DNA of 36,425 nucleotides from Acidobacteriota bacterium (GCA_025352795.1 JANXSF010000107.1:1-36425); one strand, 5' to 3'; counted from the stretch's first letter, positions 1 to 8,234 are shown. Program-made: numbers and translations. The notes: a model not told the origin generated them from the letters alone.

Positions 1-75
1 GAGCCAACCGCACTAAGCTCAACATCATTTCGTTTCAATGATTTGAGAGGTACAATTCGCCAAAGCGTCATAGTG

Positions 76-87
76 GATTGATCAATC
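76..87. repeat. 12-bp perfect palindrome
   Basis: GATTGATCAATC reads the same on both strands. It lies just past the 3' end of the truncated minus-strand fragment at 102-386 and could be an operator or a short hairpin. The rest of 1-101 shows nothing recognisable. Confidence 0.3.
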
Positions 88-101
88 AAAAAATATCGTT
101 T

Positions 102-386
102 TCAGCTCGGAATGAAATATCGCGGAAGCCCGGAATCCGCAGCAGTGCCCAGCCGCCATTGTTCGCCGGTGTAAGCGACGGTCAAAGAGCCGATCACCGA
201 GCCCGTGTTGTTGGTGAAGCAGGCTCCAAAATAGTTCGTGTGTAGGCGGAACCCAAAGTTGTCAGAGAGACGCATTGGCCAAAGCCAGCTTGCGCGGCCA
301 GAGACATGAGGAAAAGTGGCGGAGGAGCGCGGGTAAAATGGCGAGTATAGATCATGTTCGTGAGTACCATATCGTTGGTACAACAT
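102..386 (-). pseudogene. Truncated secreted-protein fragment (TGEQWR-type domain)
   Basis: This 94-codon minus-strand ORF carries FTNNTGSVIGSLTVAYTGEQWRLG-like sequence near residues 57-79. The segment resembles the start of a beta-sandwich module seen in large secreted proteins of environmental bacteria (phrases of the type 'sLtvsYTGEQWR.G'); this is recall, not a search. In those proteins the motif is followed by a longer 'F.YS.DATSL' stretch. Here the frame ends about 15 residues later with a stop, so most of the domain is missing. No signal peptide is visible at the annotated start. I read it as a decayed or truncated remnant, although a short real gene cannot be excluded. Confidence 0.35.
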
Positions 387-454
387 CTCCCATTGCCTTG
401 GGGTTAACTTCGCATGAAAAATAAGTAGAATTGGGAGCTATGTTTTGAAGTGAG

Positions 455-494
455 CTGTTGTGGTTGCAGGCTGTTGCCCCTGTAACCACAACAG
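455..494. terminator. Strong hairpin downstream of PEP-CTERM gene
   Basis: CTGTTGTGGTT at 455-465 is perfectly complementary to AACCACAACAG at 484-494. Four more pairs (CAGG with CCTG) extend the stem towards an 8-nt loop. It lies just beyond the stop of the minus-strand gene ending at 515. No clear U-tract follows on either strand, so it may be a weak bidirectional terminator or an mRNA-protecting stem. Confidence 0.55.
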
Positions 495-514
495 ATGAAC
501 TGTATTTCTTTGAA

Positions 515-1150
515 CTACACCCGGCGCTTAACTAACAAGAGCGCTGCAAGGCCCAATCCTACCAAACCCATCGCGCCCGGCTCAGGCACTACGACCTGCA
601 CGAAGGTCACCACGGATGGGGCGCCTGTAGATTGCAGAAAACCGGTCGGGGTCGTTGAGCCATTCAGATTGATCTGCACTTGACCGGCAAAGCCCGTTCC
701 AGCTCCTTGGCTAGTCAGAATCGGATTCTGGCCGGAATCATACAAGCCCAACCCGAACGTCGTGCCGGCGGTTGACGTACCGTTAGGCGTGTCTAGCGCC
801 GGGCCACTCAAACTCAACAGGAATGTGAATGAGGGACCGAAAGTGAAGCTTTGGAACAATTCCTGAAAGGGCGTGCTATTGATCATGGTCACGGTTGTGG
901 GGAGCGTTCCCGATACGTTGCCCGTAGTGGACGGAGCCCCGTTGATTGTGCCTCCTGAAAAGTTACTGAGCACAGCAGTCGCCGATTGTGAACTTGCGTT
1001 GCCTGGATTAAACTGAAAATCCAAGAAACCCGTTGTCGTCACCACCGATGCCGTGTTGACGGTTACCTGATATTGCACGCCGGCCTGAGCGAAACTTGCT
1101 AGTAAGCAAGCTCCAATAATTACCCGTTCTGGGCAGAAACTAACTTTCAT
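515..1150 (-). CDS. PEP-CTERM sorting-domain protein (NF038129-like)
   Basis: This 211-aa protein has an N-terminal signal peptide (about residues 1-23, ending near ASFAQAG). Its body is rich in Ser, Thr, Gly and Asn. The C-terminal PEP-CTERM tripartite signal starts at about residue 189: VPEPGA, a hydrophobic helix (LVGLGLAALLLV) and a basic end (KRRV). Such proteins are exported and processed by an exosortase, then released or attached to exopolysaccharide; no exosortase gene is in the window. The central LDFQFNPG stretch matches what I recall of a small family of PEP-CTERM proteins of this length. The start is supported by GGAGG 8 nt upstream. A REP-like hairpin separates it from the giant gene upstream. 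The specific role is unknown. Confidence 0.85.
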   Translation of the reverse strand: MKVSFCPERVIIGACLLASFAQAGVQYQVTVNTASVVTTTGFLDFQFNPGNASSQSATAVLSNFSGGTINGAPSTTGNVSGTLPTTVTMINSTPFQELFQSFTFGPSFTFLLSLSGPALDTPNGTSTAGTTFGLGLYDSGQNPILTSQGAGTGFAGQVQINLNGSTTPTGFLQSTGAPSVVTFVQVVVPEPGAMGLVGLGLAALLLVKRRV

Positions 1151-1281
1151 CTTCGAATCCTCCGAACTGTAACAACACTACTAGTTCTTGATCTTATCTA
1201 TTCGTTCTATCAACAACTCGTTCTAATAACAACTACCGGTTCGACTATCAGCGCGGGGGTGGAACTCCACTCCGTTGCCGT

Positions 1282-1317
1282 CGCGGCTCGGTACCGTTTT
1301 GAAACTACTGAGCCGCG
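1282..1317. repeat. REP-like inverted repeat (CGCGGCTC...GAGCCGCG)
   Basis: CGCGGCTC (1282-1289) pairs perfectly with GAGCCGCG (1310-1317) around a 20-nt loop holding GGTACCG. It is followed by AGCGTAAGCGACCGGT, a type of sequence I associate with dispersed repeats in Solibacter-like genomes (recall). It lies in the 217-bp gap between the giant repeat protein and the PEP-CTERM gene, which otherwise shows only the RBS of the latter. Confidence 0.45.
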
Positions 1318-1367
1318 AGCGTAAGCGACCGGTCTTTTCCGACTTCCCCCTAAATTGAAACCGGAGG

Positions 1368-4300
1368 TCAGAAAGTCCCCGTGAAGGCCAACGGCGTAAA
1401 GTTGATAAAGCCGTTGGTCGGGTTAGCAAAGGTCAGCGTAACAGCCACGTTGGCTCCCGGCGCGAGCGTACCGCCCGGCAGCGTTACTGTGAGGTAAGGG
1501 TTCGCACTGCCGTTGCGGAAGCCATTGCCATTGTTCAAAGTGGCGTTCACGCTAAGACCGCTCAACACCGCTTGCAACGGCGCATTAATCGTTGACGCCG
1601 AGGTGTTGGTGATGGTCAGCGTTTCACTCCATAGGCCAGTGGCGCGGTTGCGTCCCAGGCCGCTCAGGACCAGGCTGACTTGTGGGGTCACGTCCACGAT
1701 AGGGTTGATCGTGGTCAGATCGTTCACGTTTTGCGTAGCTGCTCCACCGCCGCTGACGGATGCGGCGTTGGTGACGCTGGCGGCGGCGGAGTCAACATTC
1801 ACCGTCACCATGAGAGCCGGGTAGTTAGTCAACACATCGTTACGAGTGCAGGAGTTAACCACGCAGGTCCAGCCCGTTCCGGTGATCGAAACCAGTGTGA
1901 GGCCGCCGGGAATCGTATCGGTGACGGTAATCGTCGAACCGTTCACGGGACCAGTGCCAGTGTTACTTACACTGATCGTGTAAGTTGCCCCGTTCTGCCC
2001 TTGGGAGAAGTTGCCGGAGTGCGACTTAGTGATCGTCCATGCCGGGAAAGCTTGCACAGCCACGGTAACCGTATCCGTATTGGATGTGTTGTTGCCGGTG
2101 TTGCTCTCAGTGCAAGTGCAGGCTACCGTGGCCGTGTTCTGTAAACTTGCCGCCGCGTTCGCCGCCACATTAACGTTCAGCGTGATAACCGAATTTCCGC
2201 TGACGGCGATTGGCGTTCCCGCATTGGTGCAGGTGACTACCTGGGCAGCCGCACTGCAACTCCATCCAGTACCCGTTCCGCTGACAAAGGTCAAGCCTGC
2301 AGGCAGCGTGTCGGTCACGGTCATCGTACCTGTGGTTGCAGCCGAACCGCCGTTCGATACGGTTAAGGTGTACTGCGCTCCGTTCTGACCTTGCGTGAAG
2401 TTCGCCCCCACGTGAGCTTTGGCAATCGTGAGGTCCGGGAGTTGCGTAACGCTTACCGTGTCCGTATTGGAAGTATTGTTGCCGGTATTGGTCTCCGTGC
2501 AGGTGCAGGAAACAGATGCTGTGTTCTGCAAGCTGGCGGCGGCGCTCACCGATACACTCACGTTCAAGAGGATAGTGGAACTACCGCTAGCGGCAATTGG
2601 CGTTGCGGGGTTTGTACAAGTGACCAGTTGAGCAACCGCGCTACAAGTCCACCCCGGGCCCGTGCCGCTAACAAAGGTCAATCCGGCAGGCAACGTATCT
2701 GTCACCGTGAGCGTACCGGTGGTTGCGCCCGTTCCTCCGTTCAATACGACTAAGGTGTACTGCGCGACGTTCTGGCCCTGCGTGAAGTTAGAGCCCACGT
2801 GCCCCTTGCTGATGGTGAGGTCGGAAAGTTGGATGACGGTTACCGTATCCGTGTTACTGGTGGCAGCCGTTCCAAGGGTTGTATGAACCAGATCGCCTCC
2901 GCCGAACACCGAGGCGGAATTGTTTACGCTAGCCGGGGAGTTCGCCGGAACATTAACCGTAAGGATCAAAGTATTAAACACGCCGCCCGCGCCCGCCACA
3001 ACTTGCGTGCTGGTGCAGGTAATCGTAGTCGTTCCTGAACAGCTCCAGCCATTGCCGTTGGAAGAAGCAAGGGTGTAGCCGGCAGGCAGTGTGTCGGTAA
3101 TGGTGGTTGTACCGGTGGTCGTGCCATTCGCATTGGCGGCGCTATTAGTCACCACCAAGCTCCACTGGCCTGTTGAGGCTTGCGTAAAGCTGCCACTATG
3201 TGACTTGGCGATGGACAACACTGGCGCCGGATCGATACCTACCGTAAGGGTGTTGGAACTGGTTGCGGTAATGCCCCCGCCGCTTGCTGAAACACTGTTG
3301 GTTACGCTGACAGGCGCATTATTTGCAACGTTGACCGGAATCACCAACTGCGGATAATTTCCGTTCGCAGCCACTGTGTTACTGCTCTTGCAAGTGACAA
3401 CCTGGCCAACCGCCGTGCAGTTCCAGGGCGTTCCTGTTGGCAATGTACCTGGGGTCAGGTTGGCATTCAACGTGTCGACAATTGTAAGTGGGTGCAATCC
3501 ATCCGGGTCGCCGGTAGAGCCATTTCCTGCAAAATCACCGTTATTATGCACATTGATCGTAAGCTGGGCGCCCTGTTGGCCTTGCTTAAAGTTGCCGTTT
3601 ACGTTGCCGACCATGCCCTTGACGACATTAACCGTGACCGGGTTTTGGGTGAAGTTCAGGCACCAGCCGTTGTTGACGCCGCTGCCGGTATCGTGAATCA
3701 GTTGGTTGAAGTACATGCTCCATGTGCCGTTGGGGACGGTGTTCTTGTAAACTGCGGGGTTCGGAGCCGCGCCGGTGTTAAAGGTGAAGGCTCCGGCGGT
3801 GGTGGCGTGCTGCACCGTACCAGGAAGCGTGAAGAACGGGCTGGCAGTGTAGGAGGTTGCTCCGCGGCTGGTTGGAGCGCTTGATGTGGTTGGCGCTGAA
3901 TTCGCAGGCACTACCGACCCGACGTCGGAAAATGTGGTGTCCTGTGGACCGAAAACGTTAACGCCTCCGGTGAGAGAGAAGAAATCCAGCGTCTGGGCCG
4001 TTGTTGGAGCCGAGACTCCGTTGGGACCAACCAGCAGCGATTCCAGGTTCACCGGCGAACTCATGTGGAAGCCTTTCAGCGTCATGGTCATGCTAGCCAC
4101 CGTGCCAGGCAGGGCGCTGACAAAAATGTTCGATGGATTCGGGCTGGCGGGGCCAATGTCATTGGCTGCCACAGTGCCGGCGGGAATTGTGATCGCGCCC
4201 GTGTTGCAGTAAGACCAAGTGCTGCCAGTCAAGGTAGGAGTCGAGGTGGATTTATCTACCCGCAGAGACACGGTGCCGAAATTGTCGTTGAAGGTTCCAG

Positions 4301-6224
4301 AAGGGTGGTGGTAGGTTCCGGTAATGATGTGGTCGCCTTCGGGCAAGCTGCTGGTAACGATTGTTGCTACGCCGTTAACTACCGTCGCTACGCCACCGCC
4401 GGGCGCACCAATCAGGGGCGCTCCGTTTTCGGTGAAGGTAACTGTTCCCGTCGTGACCGTTGAGGTGCTGGTGACGTTAGCAGTAAATGTAACCGAGGCT
4501 CCTTGAGCGGCGAATGGGGTGGGATTCGAGCTGAGAGTTACCGTGGTGGGCGCGCCGGTTGCGGGGGAAATGGTGAGGCACCAGCCGGTGGCCGCAGACG
4601 TGTTGGAACCAACGCCGAAACCGTTATACAGGAAAAGGCTCCAAGCCCCGTGAGCCGGTGCCCCGACAAAAGCCTGTTGGAAGGTTTTTGAGCCCACTGG
4701 AGGAGCGTAGAAGAAGCTTCCCGGCACCTGAGGCGCTGGGGTGGGTGGCCCGGGAGTGAACAAATCGGTGGGGCCAAAAGCTGTTGGACCATACGTGCCA
4801 GGTGTAATTGCCGCGTTCGAAGGAAGTTGCGGCGAACCGTCCACCAGTGTGTAATCGCCCGAAGAAGCACCGCTTCCCGCGTTGGACCAGAAGTCGAACG
4901 CATGGGTTCCGTCCGGCGCCACCAGCAGCATGCGTGTCTGAGCTGAATTTTGAGAGGAGAAACCTTTCAATTGCAGTGAGACCGTATTCACCGAATTCGG
5001 GATGTCGGTATTTGTACCGTCTCCGACAAAGATTACAGACGGGTAGGGCGAGGTTGCAGTGAAGATGTTATTCGACTGGCCATTGTTGGTAATGGGGCCG
5101 GTGTTGCAGTAGGTAGTTCCTGTATTAGTGGCGTGCTTTTGGATGAACACGTTGGCCGACCCGGAGCTGGCAACGAAAGTTGAGTCGCCTCCGTAATTTG
5201 CGGAAAGGACGTGGATTCCTTCGGTGGAGAAGGTGGTAACGCAAGTGGCCGTGTTACCGGAGAGTGCAGCCGGGTTGCCTCCCGAGCAGGTGAGGTTGGC
5301 GAGGCCGTCCTTGAAAGTGACCGAGCCGGTTGCACCTGCGGTGACGCTTGCGGTTAGGGTGACGGAATTACCTGGTGCCGCCGTGTAAGCGGTAGAGGGG
5401 CTCGGAGTTAAGGTAGTGGTGCTGGGATTGCTGGCGGCTGAGAAGGTAATGATCAGGTCCCAGGAAGTGAAGTTGACGTTGGCACTGCGGAAGCCCCCGG
5501 CGGGGACCCCGGCATCATCGGCAAGGTACAAGTTCCAAGTTCCGTTAACTGCCAAACCCGTAAAGATCGAAGCAAAAGTCGCGGTCCCCAGGGGTGCTGG
5601 AACACCTTGAATAGTCGGGCCGCCGATGCTTCCAAAATTGATGTTTGCCACGCCGCTGCGATCAACGCCACTGTAGGCGGTAGGAGCCCAGGTTTGGCTT
5701 ACGCCATTACCTGTCCAACCTGAAAGAGCACTATGATCAGGCATAGCAGTAGCGCCATCTTGCAGAGTTACCTGGATATTAATCTGGCTTGAGGCTGAAC
5801 CTCCAGCTCCGATGCCGCGCATCACTTCAAGGTTGGCCCCGGATGGTGCGGCGAGAAGAATTCCAACATCGGCCGAGCTATTGCAATTGCCTGGGGGGGA
5901 TGCGGCTGCGGGGTTACAGCCACCTGTGGCCGTATTGCTGGAATCCTTCGCCGTGTAGCCGTTGAGCCGCAGCTTCACGCTTGAAATGGTGGAGCCAACG
6001 GGCGCACCGGAAACCACCAAAGTAGAGGGAAAGGGACTACCCGCCACGGGCGAACCTTGGCCGCCATTGATAACCACCGAGGAGGTAGCGCCCCCCGTGC
6101 AAGTGACGGTACTAGCGACGGTGCTACAAGCGCCTTCGGCTACATCCATCGAGCCTGTAAGTAAAATCGCAACAACTGGTATAAGGGAGAGTAATTTATG
6201 AAGATTTTGTAGTGGCTGACGCAT
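1368..6224 (-). CDS. Giant secreted repeat protein: P-domain-like, Ig-like and DUF11 modules
   Basis: This 1618-aa protein has a signal peptide at about residues 1-32 (hydrophobic LLSLIPVVAILLTG). Three modules at about 35-265, 366-555 and 668-860 resemble proprotein-convertase P domains: 'sVtvtLkGf', 'mLLvaPdG', then a late 'a.GtWsLyl.N.....G....W.l.i'. Ig-like domains separate them at about 268-360 and 560-655. Five DUF11 repeats follow, starting near 862, 1000, 1132, 1262 and 1392, each with 'K.H.G.F.QGq.ga.yt..v.N', 'vtDTLPaGlt' and a 'GW.C.....vtCt' cysteine pair. A distinct beta-rich domain (about 1508-1618) closes the protein. There is no LPXTG, PEP-CTERM or membrane anchor. AGGAG lies 7 nt before the ATG. 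It is probably an extracellular fibre or adhesin. It ends the minus-strand side of a locus whose plus side encodes three tail-collar proteins. Function is inferred. Confidence 0.85.
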   Translation of the reverse strand: MRQPLQNLHKLLSLIPVVAILLTGSMDVAEGACSTVASTVTCTGGATSSVVINGGQGSPVAGSPFPSTLVVSGAPVGSTISSVKLRLNGYTAKDSSNTATGGCNPAAASPPGNCNSSADVGILLAAPSGANLEVMRGIGAGGSASSQINIQVTLQDGATAMPDHSALSGWTGNGVSQTWAPTAYSGVDRSGVANINFGSIGGPTIQGVPAPLGTATFASIFTGLAVNGTWNLYLADDAGVPAGGFRSANVNFTSWDLIITFSAASNPSTTTLTPSPSTAYTAAPGNSVTLTASVTAGATGSVTFKDGLANLTCSGGNPAALSGNTATCVTTFSTEGIHVLSANYGGDSTFVASSGSANVFIQKHATNTGTTYCNTGPITNNGQSNNIFTATSPYPSVIFVGDGTNTDIPNSVNTVSLQLKGFSSQNSAQTRMLLVAPDGTHAFDFWSNAGSGASSGDYTLVDGSPQLPSNAAITPGTYGPTAFGPTDLFTPGPPTPAPQVPGSFFYAPPVGSKTFQQAFVGAPAHGAWSLFLYNGFGVGSNTSAATGWCLTISPATGAPTTVTLSSNPTPFAAQGASVTFTANVTSTSTVTTGTVTFTENGAPLIGAPGGGVATVVNGVATIVTSSLPEGDHIITGTYHHPSGTFNDNFGTVSLRVDKSTSTPTLTGSTWSYCNTGAITIPAGTVAANDIGPASPNPSNIFVSALPGTVASMTMTLKGFHMSSPVNLESLLVGPNGVSAPTTAQTLDFFSLTGGVNVFGPQDTTFSDVGSVVPANSAPTTSSAPTSRGATSYTASPFFTLPGTVQHATTAGAFTFNTGAAPNPAVYKNTVPNGTWSMYFNQLIHDTGSGVNNGWCLNFTQNPVTVNVVKGMVGNVNGNFKQGQQGAQLTINVHNNGDFAGNGSTGDPDGLHPLTIVDTLNANLTPGTLPTGTPWNCTAVGQVVTCKSSNTVAANGNYPQLVIPVNVANNAPVSVTNSVSASGGGITATSSNTLTVGIDPAPVLSIAKSHSGSFTQASTGQWSLVVTNSAANANGTTTGTTTITDTLPAGYTLASSNGNGWSCSGTTTITCTSTQVVAGAGGVFNTLILTVNVPANSPASVNNSASVFGGGDLVHTTLGTAATSNTDTVTVIQLSDLTISKGHVGSNFTQGQNVAQYTLVVLNGGTGATTGTLTVTDTLPAGLTFVSGTGPGWTCSAVAQLVTCTNPATPIAASGSSTILLNVSVSVSAAASLQNTASVSCTCTETNTGNNTSNTDTVSVTQLPDLTIAKAHVGANFTQGQNGAQYTLTVSNGGSAATTGTMTVTDTLPAGLTFVSGTGTGWSCSAAAQVVTCTNAGTPIAVSGNSVITLNVNVAANAAASLQNTATVACTCTESNTGNNTSNTDTVTVAVQAFPAWTITKSHSGNFSQGQNGATYTISVSNTGTGPVNGSTITVTDTIPGGLTLVSITGTGWTCVVNSCTRNDVLTNYPALMVTVNVDSAAASVTNAASVSGGGAATQNVNDLTTINPIVDVTPQVSLVLSGLGRNRATGLWSETLTITNTSASTINAPLQAVLSGLSVNATLNNGNGFRNGSANPYLTVTLPGGTLAPGANVAVTLTFANPTNGFINFTPLAFTGTF

Positions 6225-6272
6225 ACTCTGCTCCTGGGGGTAAAGCCTTAAATTGTGACGATTTGGCTACTA

Positions 6273-6301
6273 AGTACAGAAGTGCTGAGAGTACTGAGTA
6301 C
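6273..6301 (-). promoter_or_regulatory. Tandem GTACT boxes upstream of the giant repeat gene
   Basis: On the minus strand GTACT occurs three times, with a degenerate GCACT between the second and third, at spacings of 7, 9 and 8 nt. Another AGTAC lies at 6397. The same pentamer recurs upstream of the DUF4062 gene (6993-6998, 7001-7006) and the tail-collar operon (7156, 7166). The boxes are about 50-75 bp before the ATG at 6224, a plausible operator position. They are candidate sites for a shared regulator; none is known. Confidence 0.35.
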
Positions 6302-6338
6302 CAAATACGATCAAAATAGATACTACCTTATTTTTTGT

Positions 6339-6356
6339 CTAAGGCAAATACCTTAG
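6339..6356. repeat. Short inverted repeat CTAAGG-N6-CCTTAG
   Basis: A perfect 6-bp inverted repeat with a 6-nt loop in the 248-bp gap between the giant repeat gene and the DUF4062 gene. It lies about 115 bp upstream of the giant gene's start and could be an operator half-site pair. No other gene is seen in this gap. Confidence 0.3.
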
Positions 6357-6472
6357 CTGCCCGGAATGCAGATAAATGTAAAACAATTACGCTATTAGTA
6401 CCGTGGTATTAATATTTTCTCAAGTGCGGTGGGGAAAAGTCGCGCGACTGCCCCCATTTGAGGGCGTTGAAA

Positions 6473-6991
6473 TCAAATTTGGGCGGATTGGGGGTTCTTG
6501 GAAAGAAGGGTGCTCACCCAGCCGGAAGCAACTTCGATAACCTTCGCTTTCACCTGCTCAGTATGGGTAAACGGGAAAACGGTAACATCGGGTAACTCTT
6601 GTAATTCCTTCCGGAAGGCGAGGATTTGAGGATCGGTCTCTCTCGGAGCATCTTTAAGGCAAATAAGGACTTCCCGCATCGGCAACCCATCGTCGTGACG
6701 GGCGTCGCAGGCCAGATCAAAGAGCTTGCGGCACAATTCTCGAGGCCCCCAATCGTCCTCAAAGATCTGAATATAAAAAGAACATTGCCGGATATTGTCC
6801 GACACAGCGGATCGGAATTCGTTAACGGCTTCCTCCTGAGGAAGACCCACCGAAACCAGTAGAACTTTCGCAGGCATTGCGGAATTTTCGTTAACATTAC
6901 TGATTGCCTCACGGCACGCCTGTTTCTCGGCGTTTAGATCGCCAGGGCCGGAGATGTAAATTCGATGCATGTCGAAGCCATGTTTCAGCAT
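6473..6991 (-). CDS. Free-standing DUF4062-like protein
   Basis: This 172-aa protein opens with HRIYISGPGDLNAEKQACR (from residue 9), then has 'C.FYIQIFEDDWGP' around 90-103 and 'FRKELQ' around 147. This pattern of an N-terminal strand plus 'SgpgDl..Er' followed by 'd.fi.iig..wG' matches DUF4062, a Rossmann-like domain usually found at the N terminus of NACHT/STAND ATPases. Here it stands alone and there is no partner domain. The first ATG (6991) lacks a Shine-Dalgarno sequence, and an in-frame ATG at 6970 would start right at the domain. An AGTACT box at 6993-6998 abuts the upstream ATG. The gene lies between the giant secreted protein and the divergent tail-collar operon, so it may be a regulator or a cytoplasmic partner of that locus. 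Confidence 0.6.
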   Translation of the reverse strand: MLKHGFDMHRIYISGPGDLNAEKQACREAISNVNENSAMPAKVLLVSVGLPQEEAVNEFRSAVSDNIRQCSFYIQIFEDDWGPRELCRKLFDLACDARHDDGLPMREVLICLKDAPRETDPQILAFRKELQELPDVTVFPFTHTEQVKAKVIEVASGWVSTLLSKNPQSAQI

Positions 6992-7155
6992 GAGTACTTA
7001 GGTACTTTAACTCGATTTTTGTTGGGAGGGCAAATAGATGATGTCCTCAAGTCTCGCCTAAGGCGCCTCGTATTTGACCCTAAGCCTATTAATTGGCTCA
7101 AGAAAAGTCTTGCAACGGATTCCGAACAATGGTAACTTTATCCAGCCCGGGTTTA

Positions 7156-7170
7156 AGTACGGAATAGTAC
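7156..7170 (+). promoter_or_regulatory. Paired AGTAC boxes upstream of tail-collar operon
   Basis: AGTAC at 7156-7160 and again at 7166-7170 lie one helical turn apart, 34-48 bp before the GTG start of the first tail-collar gene. They match the boxes upstream of the giant repeat gene and beside the DUF4062 start. The rest of the 212-bp gap (6992-7203) has only a CGCCTAAGGCG near-palindrome and the GGAGG ribosome-binding site. Confidence 0.35.
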
Positions 7171-7203
7171 TCTCCAACCCGACGGACTACATGGAGGCGA
7201 TTT

Positions 7204-7704
7204 GTGAGTCAACCTTACGTTGGAGAACTAAGATTAGTTGGATTTAGTTTTGCACCCACGGGGTGGATGCTTGCCGCAGGGCAACCTTTAGCTATAAGTG
7301 AATTCGATACGCTCTTTAACTTGATTGGCACCACGTACGGTGGAGATGGGCAACAGACTTTTAATCTGCCCGATCTTCAGGGCCGGGTTCCCGTGCACCA
7401 AGGCAGTGGTTTTGTCATGGGTCAGAAAGCTGGGGTAGAAATGGTTACATTGAACCTCAACCAAATACCGATCCATTCGCATCAATCGATCGCCGCCACG
7501 GGAAATGGTACATCCAATTTGGTTCAGAATCATTCTCCGGCAGCCAACGCCACCCAAGTTTATGTGACCGGGGCAGCCGGCACTCCAATGAATGCCAACA
7601 TGATTACTCCTGCCGGCGGTAGCCAGTCGCACGAAAACATGCAGCCGTTTCTTGTTATGAACTGGGTTATTTCGCTGTTCGGCATTTTCCCGAGCCAAAA
7701 TTAG
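7204..7704 (+). CDS. Phage tail collar domain protein (MdpB-like), first of three
   Basis: This 166-aa protein begins with the tail-collar domain (PF07484 type, about residues 6-62): 'GelrLvgFsFaPtGWmlaaGQ.LaIse...LF.LiGttYGGDGq.tFnLPdLqGRvpvh'. A variable Gly/Asn/Thr-rich middle and the shared C-terminal signature 'PflvmNwvIsLfGiFPSQN' follow. The GTG start is preceded by GGAGG 6 nt upstream. It is the first gene of a compact operon with two paralogues. The group is often annotated as microcystin-dependent protein or 'phage tail protein', but no capsid, tail-tube or integrase gene is nearby. There is no signal peptide, so any export route is unknown. Role in a fibre or cap structure is inferred from the T4 gp12-type collar fold. 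Confidence 0.9.
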   Translation: MSQPYVGELRLVGFSFAPTGWMLAAGQPLAISEFDTLFNLIGTTYGGDGQQTFNLPDLQGRVPVHQGSGFVMGQKAGVEMVTLNLNQIPIHSHQSIAATGNGTSNLVQNHSPAANATQVYVTGAAGTPMNANMITPAGGSQSHENMQPFLVMNWVISLFGIFPSQN

Positions 7705-7730
7705 TTGGGCATTACTTAAGGAGATCATTC

Positions 7731-8234
7731 ATGGGTACACCATATATTGCTGAATTACGATTAGTATCATTCTCTTTTGCCCCTAAGGGCTGGGCTTCCT
7801 GCAATGGCCAAACATTGGCCATCAATCAAAACCAGGCGCTTTTTTCACTGCTAGGCACGACATACGGCGGTAATGGCCAAACAAATTTCATGTTGCCCAA
7901 CCTGCAAGGGCGGGTGGCGGTTCACGTTGGAGCCGGATTCACTCAGGGCCAAGCAGGTGGCGAAATTGCGCATACCTTGTCAATGGGCGAGATGGCGACG
8001 CACAATCACCAGATGCAAGGCATTAACGCTACTCAAAATAGCACCAACCCGGCAGGTCACTTTCCAGCCAACACCACGGGCGGTTTAACCGTTTACGGCA
8101 ATGCCGGAAATACGCCAATGTTACCAGCCGATGTCAGTAATGTCGGTGGCGGTCAACCTCATGAAAATGAACAACCCTATCTGGTACTGAACTGGATTAT
8201 CGCCCTGCAGGGAATTTTCCCATCCCGTAATTAA
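7731..8234 (+). CDS. Phage tail collar domain protein (MdpB-like), second of three
   Basis: A 167-aa paralogue of the preceding gene, 26 nt downstream, with AAGGAG before its ATG. The collar domain spans about residues 6-62 ('FaPkGWasCNGQtLaInqNqaLFsLLGTtYGGNGqtnFmLPNLQGRVavh'). It has 'HnHqmqg' near residue 90, a Gly/Asn-rich linker, and the closing 'PYLVLNWIIALQGIFPSRN'. The shared C-terminal consensus in all three copies suggests that they assemble with a common interface, possibly as a heterotrimer given that collar domains are trimeric in phage fibres (inference). No signal peptide or membrane segment is visible. Confidence 0.9.
   Translation: MGTPYIAELRLVSFSFAPKGWASCNGQTLAINQNQALFSLLGTTYGGNGQTNFMLPNLQGRVAVHVGAGFTQGQAGGEIAHTLSMGEMATHNHQMQGINATQNSTNPAGHFPANTTGGLTVYGNAGNTPMLPADVSNVGGGQPHENEQPYLVLNWIIALQGIFPSRN

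Noticed and set aside
1151-1175. TTCGAATCC resembling a tRNA T-loop
   Set aside because: No acceptor stem, anticodon arm or CCA context surrounds it; it is the upstream region of the PEP-CTERM gene with its GGAGG site on the other strand.
2040-2810. Tandem DNA repeat array
   Set aside because: The two similar blocks are neighbouring DUF11 repeats of the same protein with clear sequence divergence. They reflect domain duplication, not a nucleotide-level repeat element.
1513-3884. Long open frames on the plus strand inside the giant repeat gene
   Set aside because: They are antisense shadows created by the repetitive Thr/Val/Ala-rich coding sequence; they lack ribosome-binding sites and family motifs.
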